Source: Octadecabacter dasysiphoniae | GTDB taxonomy: Bacteria; Pseudomonadota; Alphaproteobacteria; Rhodobacterales; Rhodobacteraceae | Direction: 5' to 3' | Assembly (NCBI RefSeq): GCF_021532615.1 | Contig: NZ_JAKGAQ010000002.1 | Span: forward strand, 62,001-126,000 | Length of the DNA: 64,000 nt | Part shown: positions 46,115-55,834 of the stretch, one piece after another | How positions within the stretch are numbered: position 1 is the stretch's first letter | How the letters are laid out: each line of letters opens with the position of its first letter | Program-made: the position numbers and the translations under genes | Notes under the pieces: generated by a model | Told to the model about the DNA's origin: nothing | The model's database searches: none | The model's input: the letters and a program-made list of their open reading frames with translations, nothing else

Positions 46115-46799
46115 GACCGATGCTCTCTCCCTCACCGATGTCTCCCTTTCGCTGTCCGGCAACGCGGGCAAGATCGACATCTTGCACGACATTTCGTTGA
46201 CAGTGCCGCAGGGGAAAACGTTGGGGTTGGTCGGGCCAAGTGGATCGGGCAAATCTTCTCTCCTGATGGTGATGGGCGGGCTCGAAACCGCCACATCTGG
46301 AACTATCGCGGCACTCGGCAAAGACATCACACGATTGGGTGAAGACGACCTTGCCCGCTTTCGTAGGGACAATATGGGGGTGGTGTTCCAATCATTCCAC
46401 CTTATCCCGACAATGACGGCGCTGGAAAACGTCGCAACCCCGCTCGAACTTGCGGGCGTGCGCGATGCGTTTGATCGCGCCGAGGCTGAACTGGACGCCG
46501 TCGGCCTGTCCCACCGCACCCACCACTACCCTGCGCAAATGTCAGGTGGCGAACAGCAGCGTGTGGCGCTGGCCCGCGCCTCTGTGACACGCCCTAAAAT
46601 CCTGCTGGCGGATGAACCCACCGGCAACCTTGATGAAACCAACGGCGCCGCCATCATCGACATGCTGTTTTCTTTGCGCGAACAACACGGCGCAACCCTC
46701 ATCATGGTCACCCATTCCAACGAACTCGCCGCGCGCTGTGATCGTGTGATCCGTCTGCGCGACGGGCGCATCGACACCCTTCAGGCCGCCGCCGAATGA
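46113..46799 (+). CDS. ABC transporter ATP-binding protein (YbbA-like)
   Basis: A 228-residue ATPase of the MacB/LolD-type MlaF-unrelated group. Walker A is GPSGSGKSS, the Q-loop is in VVFQSFHL, the signature is MSGGEQQRV, and Walker B is ILLADEPTGNLD. It pairs with the FtsX-like permease whose ATG overlaps its stop (ATGA). The divergent neighbour is a TesA-like esterase; the conserved trio suggests a shared role in envelope lipid or ester handling, not proven. Confidence 0.93.
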   Translation: MTDALSLTDVSLSLSGNAGKIDILHDISLTVPQGKTLGLVGPSGSGKSSLLMVMGGLETATSGTIAALGKDITRLGEDDLARFRRDNMGVVFQSFHLIPTMTALENVATPLELAGVRDAFDRAEAELDAVGLSHRTHHYPAQMSGGEQQRVALARASVTRPKILLADEPTGNLDETNGAAIIDMLFSLREQHGATLIMVTHSNELAARCDRVIRLRDGRIDTLQAAAE

Positions 46800-49318
46800 C
46801 CGTTAAACTCGCCTGGACCTTTGCAAAACGCGAATTGCGCGGCGGATTGCGCGGCTTTCGAATCTTCCTCGCGTGCCTCGCCCTCGGCGTGGCGGCCATC
46901 GCTGCTGTGGGAACAGTGCGCGCGTCGATCCAAGCAGGATTAGAACAAAACGGTGCGGCCCTGTTGGGGGGCGATGCCGTCGTGCGCTTCACCTACCGCT
47001 TTGCCAATGACGAAGAACGCGGCTGGATGACTTCTATCGCCACCCGCGTCTCTGAAACCACCGATTTCCGTTCCATGATTGTGGTCGAACGCGACGAGAT
47101 TGAACGCGGCCTCACCCAAGTCCAAGCAGTTGATGATCTTTATCCCCTCATCGGCGAAACTGTCCTTGATCCCCCCATGCCCCTCGCCGATGCCTTCGCG
47201 GGCGACGGCCAAACCCCCGGCGGCGTCATGGAACGTGTGCTCGCCGACCGCCTCGGCCTCAGTCCGGGCGACACCTTTAACATGGGCGCGACAACCTTCA
47301 CGCTGTCCGCCATCCTCGTGTCCTACCCCGACAATTCCGGCGGTGGTTTTGGCCTTGGCCCGCGCACGCTGGTCTTGCTTGATGATCTGGAAAACTCCGG
47401 CCTTCTGGCACAAGGCACCTTGATGGAAACCAACTACCGCCTCGATCTGCCCGGCACCGCAGACCTGCAAGCGCTTGAAGACCAATCAGAAACCCTGTTC
47501 CGAGATTCCGGCCTGCGCTGGCGTGACGCGCGCGAAGGGGCCCCCGGCGTCGCGCGTTTTGTCGATCGCATCGGCGCATTTTTGATCCTCATCGGTCTGT
47601 CAGGATTGGCTGTGGGCGGGGTCGGTGTTTCCGCCGCCGTGCGGTCCTACCTCAGCAGCAAAGCCCCCGTTATTGCGATCCTCAAAACCCTTGGTGCAAC
47701 GCGAGGCACGATCTTTCTGACGTATTTCCTGCAAATCGGCGTCCTGACCCTCGCTGGCGTCACCCTTGGCCTGATCCTCGGCGCGGCTATCCCGCTGGCC
47801 TTCGCGCCCATCATCGAATCCCGTTTGCCGATCCCATCCGATTTCACCCTGCACGCCGCCCCACTGGTTGAGGCCGCGATTTACGGCACCCTCGCCGCCC
47901 TCATCTTCACCCTCTGGCCACTGGCGCGCACCGAAGACATCAAGGCCGCGACCCTGTTTCGCGACGCATTCGGCGCGGGCCGCACCTTGCCTGCATTCAA
48001 ATACCTGATCGCCACGGCTCTCCTCCTCGCCACGCTGCTTGGCACTGCAATTGTGTTTTCCGGCACCGCGTTCCTGACGCTTTGGACCGCTGGGGGCATT
48101 CTGTTCGCGCTGACGCTTTTGGTGGCCGCCGCCGCCCTTGCCCGTGTGACCGCACGCAGATTGCGGCGCAGTGCCCGGGGCCGCCCTGCCCTGCGCACAG
48201 CCTTCGGGGCCATCGGCGCGCGCGGCGGGGAAACGACATCCGTGGTGCTGTCCCTTGGCCTTGGCCTCGCCGTGCTTGCCGCCGTGGGCCAGATTGATGG
48301 CAACTTGCGCGGTTCCATAGCCAATGAACTGCCCGACGTCGCGCCCAGCTATTTCTTCGTCGATATCCAGCCCGATCAGATCGACGGTTTCCGCACCCGT
48401 CTTGATGATGACCCACAGGTCAGCGATTACGAAGCCGCCCCCATGCTGCGCGGCATCATTACCCAAATCAACGGCACCCCCGCACGCGAATTCACAGATC
48501 ACTGGGTCTTGCGCGGGGATCGCGGGGTTACCTATTCTGCGCTGCCCTCTGATGGCACCGTCATCACACAAGGCGACTGGTGGCCCGAAGACTACAGCGG
48601 CCCCCCGCTGATCAGTTTTGCCACCGAAGAAGGCATGGAAATGGGCCTGTCCATCGGTGACACCATCACCACCAACATCCTTGGCCGCGATATCACTGCC
48701 ACCATCGCCAACTTCCGCGAAGTGTCGTTCGAGGATGCAGGCATCGGATTTATAATGTCGATGAACCCATCCGCCCTGCAAGGCGCGCCGCACAGCTGGA
48801 TCAGCACGGTCTATTCCGAACCCGAGGCAGAGGCCGCAATCCTACGCGACCTCGCCACCGCCTACCCCAACATCACCGCCATCCGCGTGCGCGACGCAAT
48901 TGATCAAGTCGTCGTTCTGCTGGGCGGTATTTCCGCCGCCACGCGATATGGCGCGCTGGCCACCCTGCTGACCGGTTTCCTCGTGTTGATCGGGGCGGCG
49001 GCCGCAGGCGAACGCGCCCGCACCTATGAGGCAGCAGTCCTGAAAACCCTCGGCGCATCGCGCGGCACCATCCTGCGCAGCTTCGCCCTACGATCTGCGC
49101 TTCTGGGCCTTGCGGCATCCATCGTCGCACTGACCGCGGGCATCGCGGGGGGCTGGGCCGTCAGCACCTTCATCATGGAAACGGATTACACACCGATCTG
49201 GGGCTCTGCGGGCACAATCATCGTTGGCGGCGTCGCGACCACCCTGCTCGCGGGCCTCGCGTTCGCATGGCGTCCCTTGGCCGCCAAACCCGCCCAAGTC
49301 CTAAGGTCACGCGAATGA
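46796..49318 (+). CDS. ABC transporter permease, FtsX/MacB-like (YbbP)
   Basis: An 840-residue membrane protein with one N-terminal TM helix, a large periplasmic domain, and two FtsX-type TM blocks. Helices lie near residues 255-420 and 725-835 with additional TM segments around 400-450 and 480. The duplicated FtsX layout and length match YbbP. SKAPVIAILKTLGATRG and YEAAVLKTLGASRGTIL are the paired coupling motifs of the two halves. Such type VII ABC systems use ATP for mechanical work in the periplasm rather than transport across the inner membrane. It is coupled to YbbA and to the following gene by ATGA overlaps. Confidence 0.92.
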   Translation: MTVKLAWTFAKRELRGGLRGFRIFLACLALGVAAIAAVGTVRASIQAGLEQNGAALLGGDAVVRFTYRFANDEERGWMTSIATRVSETTDFRSMIVVERDEIERGLTQVQAVDDLYPLIGETVLDPPMPLADAFAGDGQTPGGVMERVLADRLGLSPGDTFNMGATTFTLSAILVSYPDNSGGGFGLGPRTLVLLDDLENSGLLAQGTLMETNYRLDLPGTADLQALEDQSETLFRDSGLRWRDAREGAPGVARFVDRIGAFLILIGLSGLAVGGVGVSAAVRSYLSSKAPVIAILKTLGATRGTIFLTYFLQIGVLTLAGVTLGLILGAAIPLAFAPIIESRLPIPSDFTLHAAPLVEAAIYGTLAALIFTLWPLARTEDIKAATLFRDAFGAGRTLPAFKYLIATALLLATLLGTAIVFSGTAFLTLWTAGGILFALTLLVAAAALARVTARRLRRSARGRPALRTAFGAIGARGGETTSVVLSLGLGLAVLAAVGQIDGNLRGSIANELPDVAPSYFFVDIQPDQIDGFRTRLDDDPQVSDYEAAPMLRGIITQINGTPAREFTDHWVLRGDRGVTYSALPSDGTVITQGDWWPEDYSGPPLISFATEEGMEMGLSIGDTITTNILGRDITATIANFREVSFEDAGIGFIMSMNPSALQGAPHSWISTVYSEPEAEAAILRDLATAYPNITAIRVRDAIDQVVVLLGGISAATRYGALATLLTGFLVLIGAAAAGERARTYEAAVLKTLGASRGTILRSFALRSALLGLAASIVALTAGIAGGWAVSTFIMETDYTPIWGSAGTIIVGGVATTLLAGLAFAWRPLAAKPAQVLRSRE

Positions 49319-49920
49319 ACACGACTAATTCTTGGCCCCGTTTCTTCGGTTATGGCAGTCTCGTAAATCTGGCCACCCACACCTACCCCGACGCCCGGGC
49401 TGCCACGCTAACAGGCTGGCGGCGCGTCTGGCGTCACGCCAAGGCCCGCCCGGTTGCATTCCTATCAGTTGAACCCTGCGCCACCACGGTACTGCACGGC
49501 ATCACCGCACAGGTGCCCGACGGTGATTGGGCCGCGCTGGATCTGCGCGAACACGCCTATACCCGCCGCGACGTCACTGCCCAATTTGGCCACGACACCG
49601 CCGTCTACGAAGCAGACCCCGCCCACACAACATCGCCCCAAATCGGCCACCCGATCCTGCTCAGCTATCTGGATGTGGTCATCGCGGGCTACCTCGATCA
49701 ATTCGGCGATACCGGCCCGCAGCACTTTTTCGAAACAACACACGGCTGGGGGCCGATCCTGAATGACCGCGCCGATCCGTTATATCCGCGCGCCCGGCCC
49801 CTGGCCGCTGATGTAAAATCCATTGTAGACAGCGCGCTGCAAACCCTACCGGTTTCGGTGCATCCAGCCAAAGGTGCGCTTGTCGATGCTCTCCGCAATA
49901 GTGGCGCCAACACCACCTGA
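49315..49920 (+). CDS. Gamma-glutamylcyclotransferase-like protein
   Basis: A 201-residue cytoplasmic protein of the GGCT-like (AIG2/BtrG) fold. The N-terminal FFGYGSLVN is the substrate-loop hallmark. The usual catalytic Glu region is not obvious to me, so enzyme activity is uncertain. ATG 49315 overlaps the YbbP stop as ATGA. The last 75 bp overlap the convergent MATE gene, an unusually long convergent overlap. Confidence 0.75.
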   Translation: MNTTNSWPRFFGYGSLVNLATHTYPDARAATLTGWRRVWRHAKARPVAFLSVEPCATTVLHGITAQVPDGDWAALDLREHAYTRRDVTAQFGHDTAVYEADPAHTTSPQIGHPILLSYLDVVIAGYLDQFGDTGPQHFFETTHGWGPILNDRADPLYPRARPLAADVKSIVDSALQTLPVSVHPAKGALVDALRNSGANTT

Positions 49921-51243
49921 ACGCATGATCCGCTGCGCCACGATAAACGCGATCAGTGCGAACAATACGCCCCCGACGGCCTGCCCGATCAACACACCGC
50001 TGGCCCCGAACCACGCTGAAAAGACGATCACAAACGGGATCGTGCCTATCGTATGCCGCCCCCAATTCACCAGCGTTGAATAAAACGGGTGGCCCATGTT
50101 GTTACACGCCGCGTTGGACACGAAAATCATCCCGTTGAAAAACCACATCAGGCTCAGCGGGCCGGCGAACAAGAACACCAGCGTCTGTGCTTGTCCGTCC
50201 AGACTGAACAACATCACCAGCAACGGACGCACCGCAAACAAAAGCCCCGACACAACGACCACGACAATGCCCGTAAACAACAATCCTTCACGGAACGCGC
50301 GGCGCACGCGGTCCGTTTGTCCGGCCCCGAAATTCTGCCCGATAATCGGGCCAATCGCCCCCGACAGCGCAAAAATAATCGCAAAGGCGACAGGCGTCAG
50401 ACGGCCTACAATCGCCATGCCTGCAACCGCATCTTCGCCAAACGACGCCATCTGCCGCGTGACATAGGCCTGCCCGATGGGCGTTGCCAATTGGGTCAGG
50501 ATCGCGGGAAAGGCAATGATCATGACAGGGCGCAGATCCGGTAACATGCTTGCCAGATTGGGCCGCCCGAAGCCGCCGTAATACCGCACAATCGGCACCA
50601 GTGCCATGCCGCCAATCGCGCCGCGCGCCGCAACGGATGCCCATGCGGCACCCTGCAATTCCATCCCCAAACCAAAGATCAAAATCGGGTCCAGCACCGC
50701 ATTTACCAACGCGCCCACAATCGTGGCCATCATGGACCTGCGCGCATCCCCGTGTGCACGCAAAATCGCCCCGCCGACCATCCCCACAAGAAGCAAAGGC
50801 AGAGACGGGATGATGATCGACAAATACATCACCGCCAAATCCGCGGTTGCACCCGTTGCGCCAACAAGCCCGACAATGGGCCGCAGGTTAAACCACACAA
50901 GGGCGGCAAACATCGCCCCGAACACGGCCCCGAAAATCAAAACATTGGTGGCTTGGCGTTGGGCCAGTTCCTCTTTGCCCTCGCCCAGACTGCGCGCCAC
51001 CAACGCGCCGCCCGCAATCGCCATGCCGATCCCGAAGCTTGAGGTGAAAAACAAAATCGCACCGGCATACCCGATCGCCGCCGCCAATTCGGCCTTGCCC
51101 AGCATCGAAATGAAAATCATGTCGATAAAATCGACAAGAAAAACCGCCATCAACCCCACCGAAGACGTCATCGCCATCACCGTGATGTGACGCATCAGCG
51201 ATCCGGACAAAAACTTTGCTTGGGCGTGATCGGTGCCCGCCAT
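49846..51243 (-). CDS. MATE-family multidrug/sodium exporter
   Basis: A 465-residue, 12-TM transporter of the NorM/DinF superfamily. It has two six-helix halves (VGLMAVFLVDFIDMIFISML in TM1, LATPIGQAYVTRQMASFGED opening TM7) and the conserved GxxxPxLP-type turn (IIIPSLPLLLVGM). It exports cationic compounds in exchange for Na+ or H+. Its ATG overlaps the gltX stop by one base (TAATG), so it is translated from the gltX mRNA. The 3' 75 bp overlap the convergent GGCT-like gene. Confidence 0.93.
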   Translation of the reverse strand: MAGTDHAQAKFLSGSLMRHITVMAMTSSVGLMAVFLVDFIDMIFISMLGKAELAAAIGYAGAILFFTSSFGIGMAIAGGALVARSLGEGKEELAQRQATNVLIFGAVFGAMFAALVWFNLRPIVGLVGATGATADLAVMYLSIIIPSLPLLLVGMVGGAILRAHGDARRSMMATIVGALVNAVLDPILIFGLGMELQGAAWASVAARGAIGGMALVPIVRYYGGFGRPNLASMLPDLRPVMIIAFPAILTQLATPIGQAYVTRQMASFGEDAVAGMAIVGRLTPVAFAIIFALSGAIGPIIGQNFGAGQTDRVRRAFREGLLFTGIVVVVVSGLLFAVRPLLVMLFSLDGQAQTLVFLFAGPLSLMWFFNGMIFVSNAACNNMGHPFYSTLVNWGRHTIGTIPFVIVFSAWFGASGVLIGQAVGGVLFALIAFIVAQRIMRSGGVGATIAESIDKRTFGWMHRNR

Positions 51244-52562
51244 TACGCTTTGGGCTTCACTTGTAGCAGCGGCATCACCTCGGCCATTTCAGGGCCGCGC
51301 GTGCGTCCCGTCACCGCGTGGCGCAGCGGCATGAACAGCCCCTTACCCTTGCGGCCTGTCGCCTCTTTTACTGCACCAGTCCACGTGGACCACGTGTCAT
51401 CCGCATAGGGTGGATCGCCCAACAAGGCCAACGCCTGCGGGATAAATTCAGCGTCCTCATCGGCAATCTGTGGCGCGGCCCCATCGCGGAACACAGCCCA
51501 CCAATCGCCCATCTCATCCATGGAATTGATGTTTTCACGCACGACATTCCAAAACCGTTCCGCCAATGCCGCGGGCACACCCAAGGCCGCAACATTATCC
51601 GCCACATCCGCGAACGGACGCGCCGCCAACCAACGGGCGGTCAGCGGGGCAAGGTCATCAGCGTCAAATTTCGTCGGGGCGGACCCGAATTTGGCCATAT
51701 CAAATCCGTCAACGATCTCCTCAACTGTCTCACGCAGCTCAACCGGATCGCTCGATCCCAATCGCGCCATCAGCGACAGAATAGCCATGGGGGCTGTCCC
51801 GTTCTTGCGCAAATCGCGCAGTGCCAAAGTGCCAAGACGTTTTGACAATGCTTCACCCTGCGGTCCGGTAAGCAAAGAATGGTGCGCAAACGTGGGGACA
51901 GTGCCGCCCAACGCTTCGATCATCTGGATTTGCGTCGCCGTGTTGGTCACGTGGTCAGACCCGCGCACAACATTCGTGATGCCCATTTCGGTGTCATCCA
52001 CCACGGACGCCAAAGTGTACAAAATCTGGCCGTCGTTCTTGAACAACACAGGGTCACTGACCGATGCCGCATCAATCGAAATGTCGCCGATAATGCCGTC
52101 CGTCCACTCGATCCGTTTATGATCCAGCTTGAAACGCCAATGCGACCCACGCTCGTTGCGCAACGCATCCTTTTCAGCGTCCGACAACGCCAGCGCCGCA
52201 CGATCATAGACCGGTGGTTTGCCCATATTCAGCTGTTTCTTGCGCTTCAAGTCCAGCTCAACCGGGGTTTCGAAACATTCATACAAACGCCCCATCTCGA
52301 TCAGCTTTTGCTTGGCCATATCGTAGCGGTCCAACCGCTTGGACTGATATTCAACACGGTCCCACGAAATCCCCAACCACGTCAGGTCTTCCATAATTCC
52401 ATCAATGAACTCCTGCTTTGACCGCTCCGGATCGGTGTCATCAATCCGCAAAACGAACGTGCCGCCCGCCTTGCGCGCAATCGCGTAATTGAACAGCGCC
52501 GCGCGCAGGTTTCCGATGTGCAAATAGCCCGTTGGCGATGGGGCAAAACGAGTCGTGGTCAT
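51243..52562 (-). CDS. gltX: Glutamyl-tRNA synthetase
   Basis: Class I synthetase charging tRNA-Glu, 439 residues. The HIGH motif is HIGN (15-18) within RFAPSPTGYLHIGNLRAAL, and the KMSKS equivalent is ALSKRLG near 240. The C-terminal anticodon-binding part is shorter than in the ~470-residue enzymes. Alphaproteobacteria often hold two gltX copies, one tuned to tRNA-Gln mischarging for GatCAB; which copy this is cannot be told here. Downstream, a MATE exporter overlaps its stop by one base. Confidence 0.95.
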   Translation of the reverse strand: MTTTRFAPSPTGYLHIGNLRAALFNYAIARKAGGTFVLRIDDTDPERSKQEFIDGIMEDLTWLGISWDRVEYQSKRLDRYDMAKQKLIEMGRLYECFETPVELDLKRKKQLNMGKPPVYDRAALALSDAEKDALRNERGSHWRFKLDHKRIEWTDGIIGDISIDAASVSDPVLFKNDGQILYTLASVVDDTEMGITNVVRGSDHVTNTATQIQMIEALGGTVPTFAHHSLLTGPQGEALSKRLGTLALRDLRKNGTAPMAILSLMARLGSSDPVELRETVEEIVDGFDMAKFGSAPTKFDADDLAPLTARWLAARPFADVADNVAALGVPAALAERFWNVVRENINSMDEMGDWWAVFRDGAAPQIADEDAEFIPQALALLGDPPYADDTWSTWTGAVKEATGRKGKGLFMPLRHAVTGRTRGPEMAEVMPLLQVKPKA

Positions 52563-52664
52563 TGGGCTATTCCAGTCTGAAAGGTTGCGCTCGCACCTGT
52601 CACGCTTGAACCGGAATGTCCATATTTCAGCGCACTTTCACGACACGAACAGCATCAAATCTGG

Positions 52665-53291
52665 CTAAATAACTTTGCGACGCCCGAATATGCGCTCCCC
52701 GAAGGTCGGGGGCGACTGCACGGGCCCCGCCCCAAAATCTTGCGGGCGCAGTCCGGGCGGGCGGCGTTGCACCGCAGGTTCTGGGGCGGTGGGCCGCACA
52801 TTTTCCTCAACACGCGGCACGGGGTATTTATCCACCACTGTCGCACCATCGCGCGTGATCGAGGCTGCAAATTCCTCAATCCGGCGCGCCATCGTCAATG
52901 CCGGTTCCGACATCTGCAAATGGTTGATCTGCACGTAGCCACCAAGAATAGATTTCCCCACACGCACGCGGATCATCTTGGTCAACGACACCAGCCCACC
53001 GGACGATTTATGCACCGTCACACCGCGAAATTCCGACCAAGGCCGCTTTGTCTTGCCCTTCACGGAAAACCCATGGGCATCCGCCTCAAAAACAGGACGC
53101 GGATTGAAGAACTGAAAGACCGACCGCATTCCGGTCCAAACACCGATCGCCATCACCAGATAGCCAAAAATATTGAACTGGAGATCGCCGTTCAAAAACA
53201 CAAGATATCCACCAAGTGCCAAAGCACCAACGCCTTGTAGAACGCTTAGTTTCTTATTTAGATCAGACGGGTAAAGGGTCAGGGTCGCCAT
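52665..53291 (-). CDS. Membrane protein with PH-like domain (STM3941-like), copy 1
   Basis: A 208-residue protein. Two TM helices (about 15-60) are followed by a small beta domain with NPRPVFEADAHGFSVKGKTK and RPWSEFRGVTVH, the pattern of STM3941/bacterial-PH-like proteins, and a Pro/Arg-rich disordered tail. ATG 53291 is favoured; the longer reading to 53339 lacks support. It is preceded by a paralogue with the same layout (53352-53954). The function is unknown. Confidence 0.7.
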   Translation of the reverse strand: MATLTLYPSDLNKKLSVLQGVGALALGGYLVFLNGDLQFNIFGYLVMAIGVWTGMRSVFQFFNPRPVFEADAHGFSVKGKTKRPWSEFRGVTVHKSSGGLVSLTKMIRVRVGKSILGGYVQINHLQMSEPALTMARRIEEFAASITRDGATVVDKYPVPRVEENVRPTAPEPAVQRRPPGLRPQDFGAGPVQSPPTFGERIFGRRKVI

Positions 53292-53351
53292 AATGTCCTC
53301 GCATGTTACCACCCCTTCATCCCTCATGAATGTGGCCAAAGTGGCCCGAAA

Positions 53352-53954
53352 TCAGCGCAAAAGACGCAGGGTAAACCGCTTGAATGTGTGAAAGATTGAC
53401 TGGCCTCTCACAGGCCTGTTGCGGGCACGTTCGCGTGCGGCAACGACCGGTGACGGACCAAGATCAATCCGTTCAGCTTCCTCGGCCCAGAGGGTATCGA
53501 GGCTTTGCTTGAACACGACAATCCGGTCAGCCATCGACCACGCGCTGCCCCATCTGCCAAACCTCGCGACGAGACATCTATGGAACGGCCATTTGTAGTT
53601 CAGCGTAATCCACAGCGACTCCCCGCTTTTGGAACCATCGGAATAAATATCGGTAACGTCGACCCCGTGATACGTGCTCCAGGCGCGCAGACGACCCCCG
53701 CGAATCCGAAACCCCGTGCGATCCGCGTAAAACGTAGGGCACCCCCGGCTAACCCGAAAACCATTTGCAAAGATCATGATCAGACCGATGATCATCACCA
53801 GACCCCCGACGACAACGCCAAGAATTGATCCCGCTGCCAAAACCATCAGACTCATCCCCAAAACACCAAGGATGAACCCCTGCAACACGCCCAGCATGAA
53901 CTGCATCTTGCCACCATACAGGCGTAATACGAGCGGTTTGGTAGTGTTGCCCAT
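53352..53954 (-). CDS. Membrane protein with PH-like domain (STM3941-like), copy 2
   Basis: A 200-residue paralogue of the following gene: two N-terminal TM helices (19-62), then CPTFYADRTGFRIRGGRLR and AWSTYHGVDVTDIY aligning with its neighbour's VFEADAHGFSVKGK and PWSEFRGVTVH. The tail is Arg-rich. The two genes are separated by 60 bp and look like a tandem duplication that has diverged strongly. An AGGAGG-like site precedes the ATG. The function is unknown. Confidence 0.7.
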   Translation of the reverse strand: MGNTTKPLVLRLYGGKMQFMLGVLQGFILGVLGMSLMVLAAGSILGVVVGGLVMIIGLIMIFANGFRVSRGCPTFYADRTGFRIRGGRLRAWSTYHGVDVTDIYSDGSKSGESLWITLNYKWPFHRCLVARFGRWGSAWSMADRIVVFKQSLDTLWAEEAERIDLGPSPVVAARERARNRPVRGQSIFHTFKRFTLRLLR

Positions 53955-54039
53955 GACGTCCTCCTGATGCGGCTGGCGTCATGTATCTTCGCAAAAAAGG
54001 TCGATTTGTGGGCTTAATCGGGGCCAATGGGCAAAAACT

Positions 54040-55698
54040 TTAGCCCTCGTCGCGCCATCCGTTCACGATCGGATACCGTCGGTCCAACCAGAATGCCTTC
54101 ATCGACAATCTCGGCCCCGGTGCAGACTGGAACCGTTTGTATTCGGAAATATAAAGCAGATGTTCGACCCGTTTGACCACATCGCGCGCATATCCGGCGG
54201 CAACGCAGTCGGCCACACTGGCCTCCTCGTCCACCAGCATCGTCAGGATACCATCAAGCACATCATATTCCGGCAGGCTGTCGCTGTCTTTTTGATCATC
54301 GCGCAGCTCCGCACTGGGGGGTTTGTCGATGATCGCCACGGGAATCATTTCCCCCGCAGGTGCCTTCATCCACGGACGGTGGTTTGCGTTCCGCCAGCGA
54401 CAAATATCAAATACCCGCGTTTTATACAGGTCTTTGATCGGGTTATATCCACCTGCCATATCTCCATAGATCGTCGCATACCCGACCGCGACCTCGGATT
54501 TATTGCCTGTCGTCAGCAGCATTTCCCCAAACTTGTTGGACTGCGCCATCAACAACAGCCCCCGAATACGCGACTGGATGTTTTCTTCTGTCAGGCCTTC
54601 GTCCAGCCCTTCAAACAGCCCCGCCAAGGTCTCGGTGACAGCGCTGCGCACCGCGCCAATCGGCACAATATCATATCCCACGCCCAACGCCGCTGCGGCT
54701 GCTTTGGCATCATCAAGCGACGCGTCGGATGTATATTCAGACGGCATCATCACGCAGCGCACATTGTCGGGCCCCAACGCGTCCGCAGCAATCGCCGCGA
54801 CGATGGCCGAATCCACGCCGCCCGACAGCCCCAGCAGCACCTTTTTGAATCCGGTCTTGGCCATATAGTCGCGCAGGCCGATGACCATCGCGGTGTAATC
54901 GGTCTCCATCGTGTCCGGTTCCAGCGCCTTGTCGCCGTCCTCAACCACCCAAAGGCCATCGACTTGAGCAAAATCAACATGGGCAATCGCCTCTTGGAAC
55001 CACGGCATCTGAACGGCAAGCGCGCCGTGGCGGTTCAGCACGAACGACCCGCCATCAAACACCTGATCATCCTGCCCACCGACCATATTCAGATAGACAA
55101 GCGGCACGTCATTTTCGATCACGCGGGCCACCATCTGGTTCATCCGCACGGCATGTTTATCCCGAAAATACGGGCTGCCATTTGGCACCAACAACACTTC
55201 TGCGCCGCTTTCGACCATCGCCTCGCAGACGTCAGGATACCAGGAATCCTCGCAGACCGGCGTGCCGATCCGCAACGGTCCCGCGCTCCACGGGCCTTGC
55301 ATATCAGCACGGCTGAACAGGCGAACCTCATCGAAGACATTGAAATTGGGTAGGAAATATTTGCGCGTGGTGTTGTGAACAGCCCCACCCTTCAGCACGA
55401 AATACGCATTGCGCAGCTTGTCACCTTCGCGCAGCGGCCCGCCAATCGCCAACATCGGGCCATCCGCACAGGCCACCGCCAATCCCTCCAGCGCGGCCAT
55501 GGCAGCCTGTTCAAAAACGGGCTTCATCACGAGGTCTTGTGTCTGATACCCGACCAAAAACATCTCGGGCAGCATGACCATATCGGCGCCCGCCGCACGG
55601 CCGGCCTCCCATGCCTCAACCGCCTTTGCTGCATTGCCTTGGATATCGCCCACAACAGGGTTCAACTGCGCCATCGTCAGGCGGAAACGGTTGGTCAT
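54040..55698 (-). CDS. nadE: Glutamine-dependent NAD+ synthetase
   Basis: Final step of NAD synthesis: amidates deamido-NAD using glutamine. The 552-residue protein fuses an N-terminal nitrilase-type glutaminase with triad E45 (LPEMF), K113 (TTRKYFLPN) and C149 (TPVCEDSW) to a C-terminal synthetase with the P-loop LSGGVDS near 298 and GNKSEVAVGYATIYGD. ATG 55698 is chosen; the longer reading from 55728 adds ten basic residues without support. nadD, the preceding enzyme, lies at 39.0 kb. Confidence 0.95.
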   Translation of the reverse strand: MTNRFRLTMAQLNPVVGDIQGNAAKAVEAWEAGRAAGADMVMLPEMFLVGYQTQDLVMKPVFEQAAMAALEGLAVACADGPMLAIGGPLREGDKLRNAYFVLKGGAVHNTTRKYFLPNFNVFDEVRLFSRADMQGPWSAGPLRIGTPVCEDSWYPDVCEAMVESGAEVLLVPNGSPYFRDKHAVRMNQMVARVIENDVPLVYLNMVGGQDDQVFDGGSFVLNRHGALAVQMPWFQEAIAHVDFAQVDGLWVVEDGDKALEPDTMETDYTAMVIGLRDYMAKTGFKKVLLGLSGGVDSAIVAAIAADALGPDNVRCVMMPSEYTSDASLDDAKAAAAALGVGYDIVPIGAVRSAVTETLAGLFEGLDEGLTEENIQSRIRGLLLMAQSNKFGEMLLTTGNKSEVAVGYATIYGDMAGGYNPIKDLYKTRVFDICRWRNANHRPWMKAPAGEMIPVAIIDKPPSAELRDDQKDSDSLPEYDVLDGILTMLVDEEASVADCVAAGYARDVVKRVEHLLYISEYKRFQSAPGPRLSMKAFWLDRRYPIVNGWRDEG

Positions 55699-55834
55699 AG
55701 CACGGCCTTTCTTGCACTTACCCTTCATCTAGTCCGACACGGCGGCAAGGGGAAGCCGAACCCGTTAATGGGACGTTGAATTGCCCCGATCTTCCCCCTA
55801 TTCTCTCCTGAAATTCCGCCAAGAAAGACCGCCC

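Noticed and set aside
47600..48793. 397-codon minus-strand open frame inside the YbbP-like permease
   Set aside because: Low-complexity Gly/Arg/Glu composition expected of an antisense frame; the permease frame has TM helices and coupling motifs.
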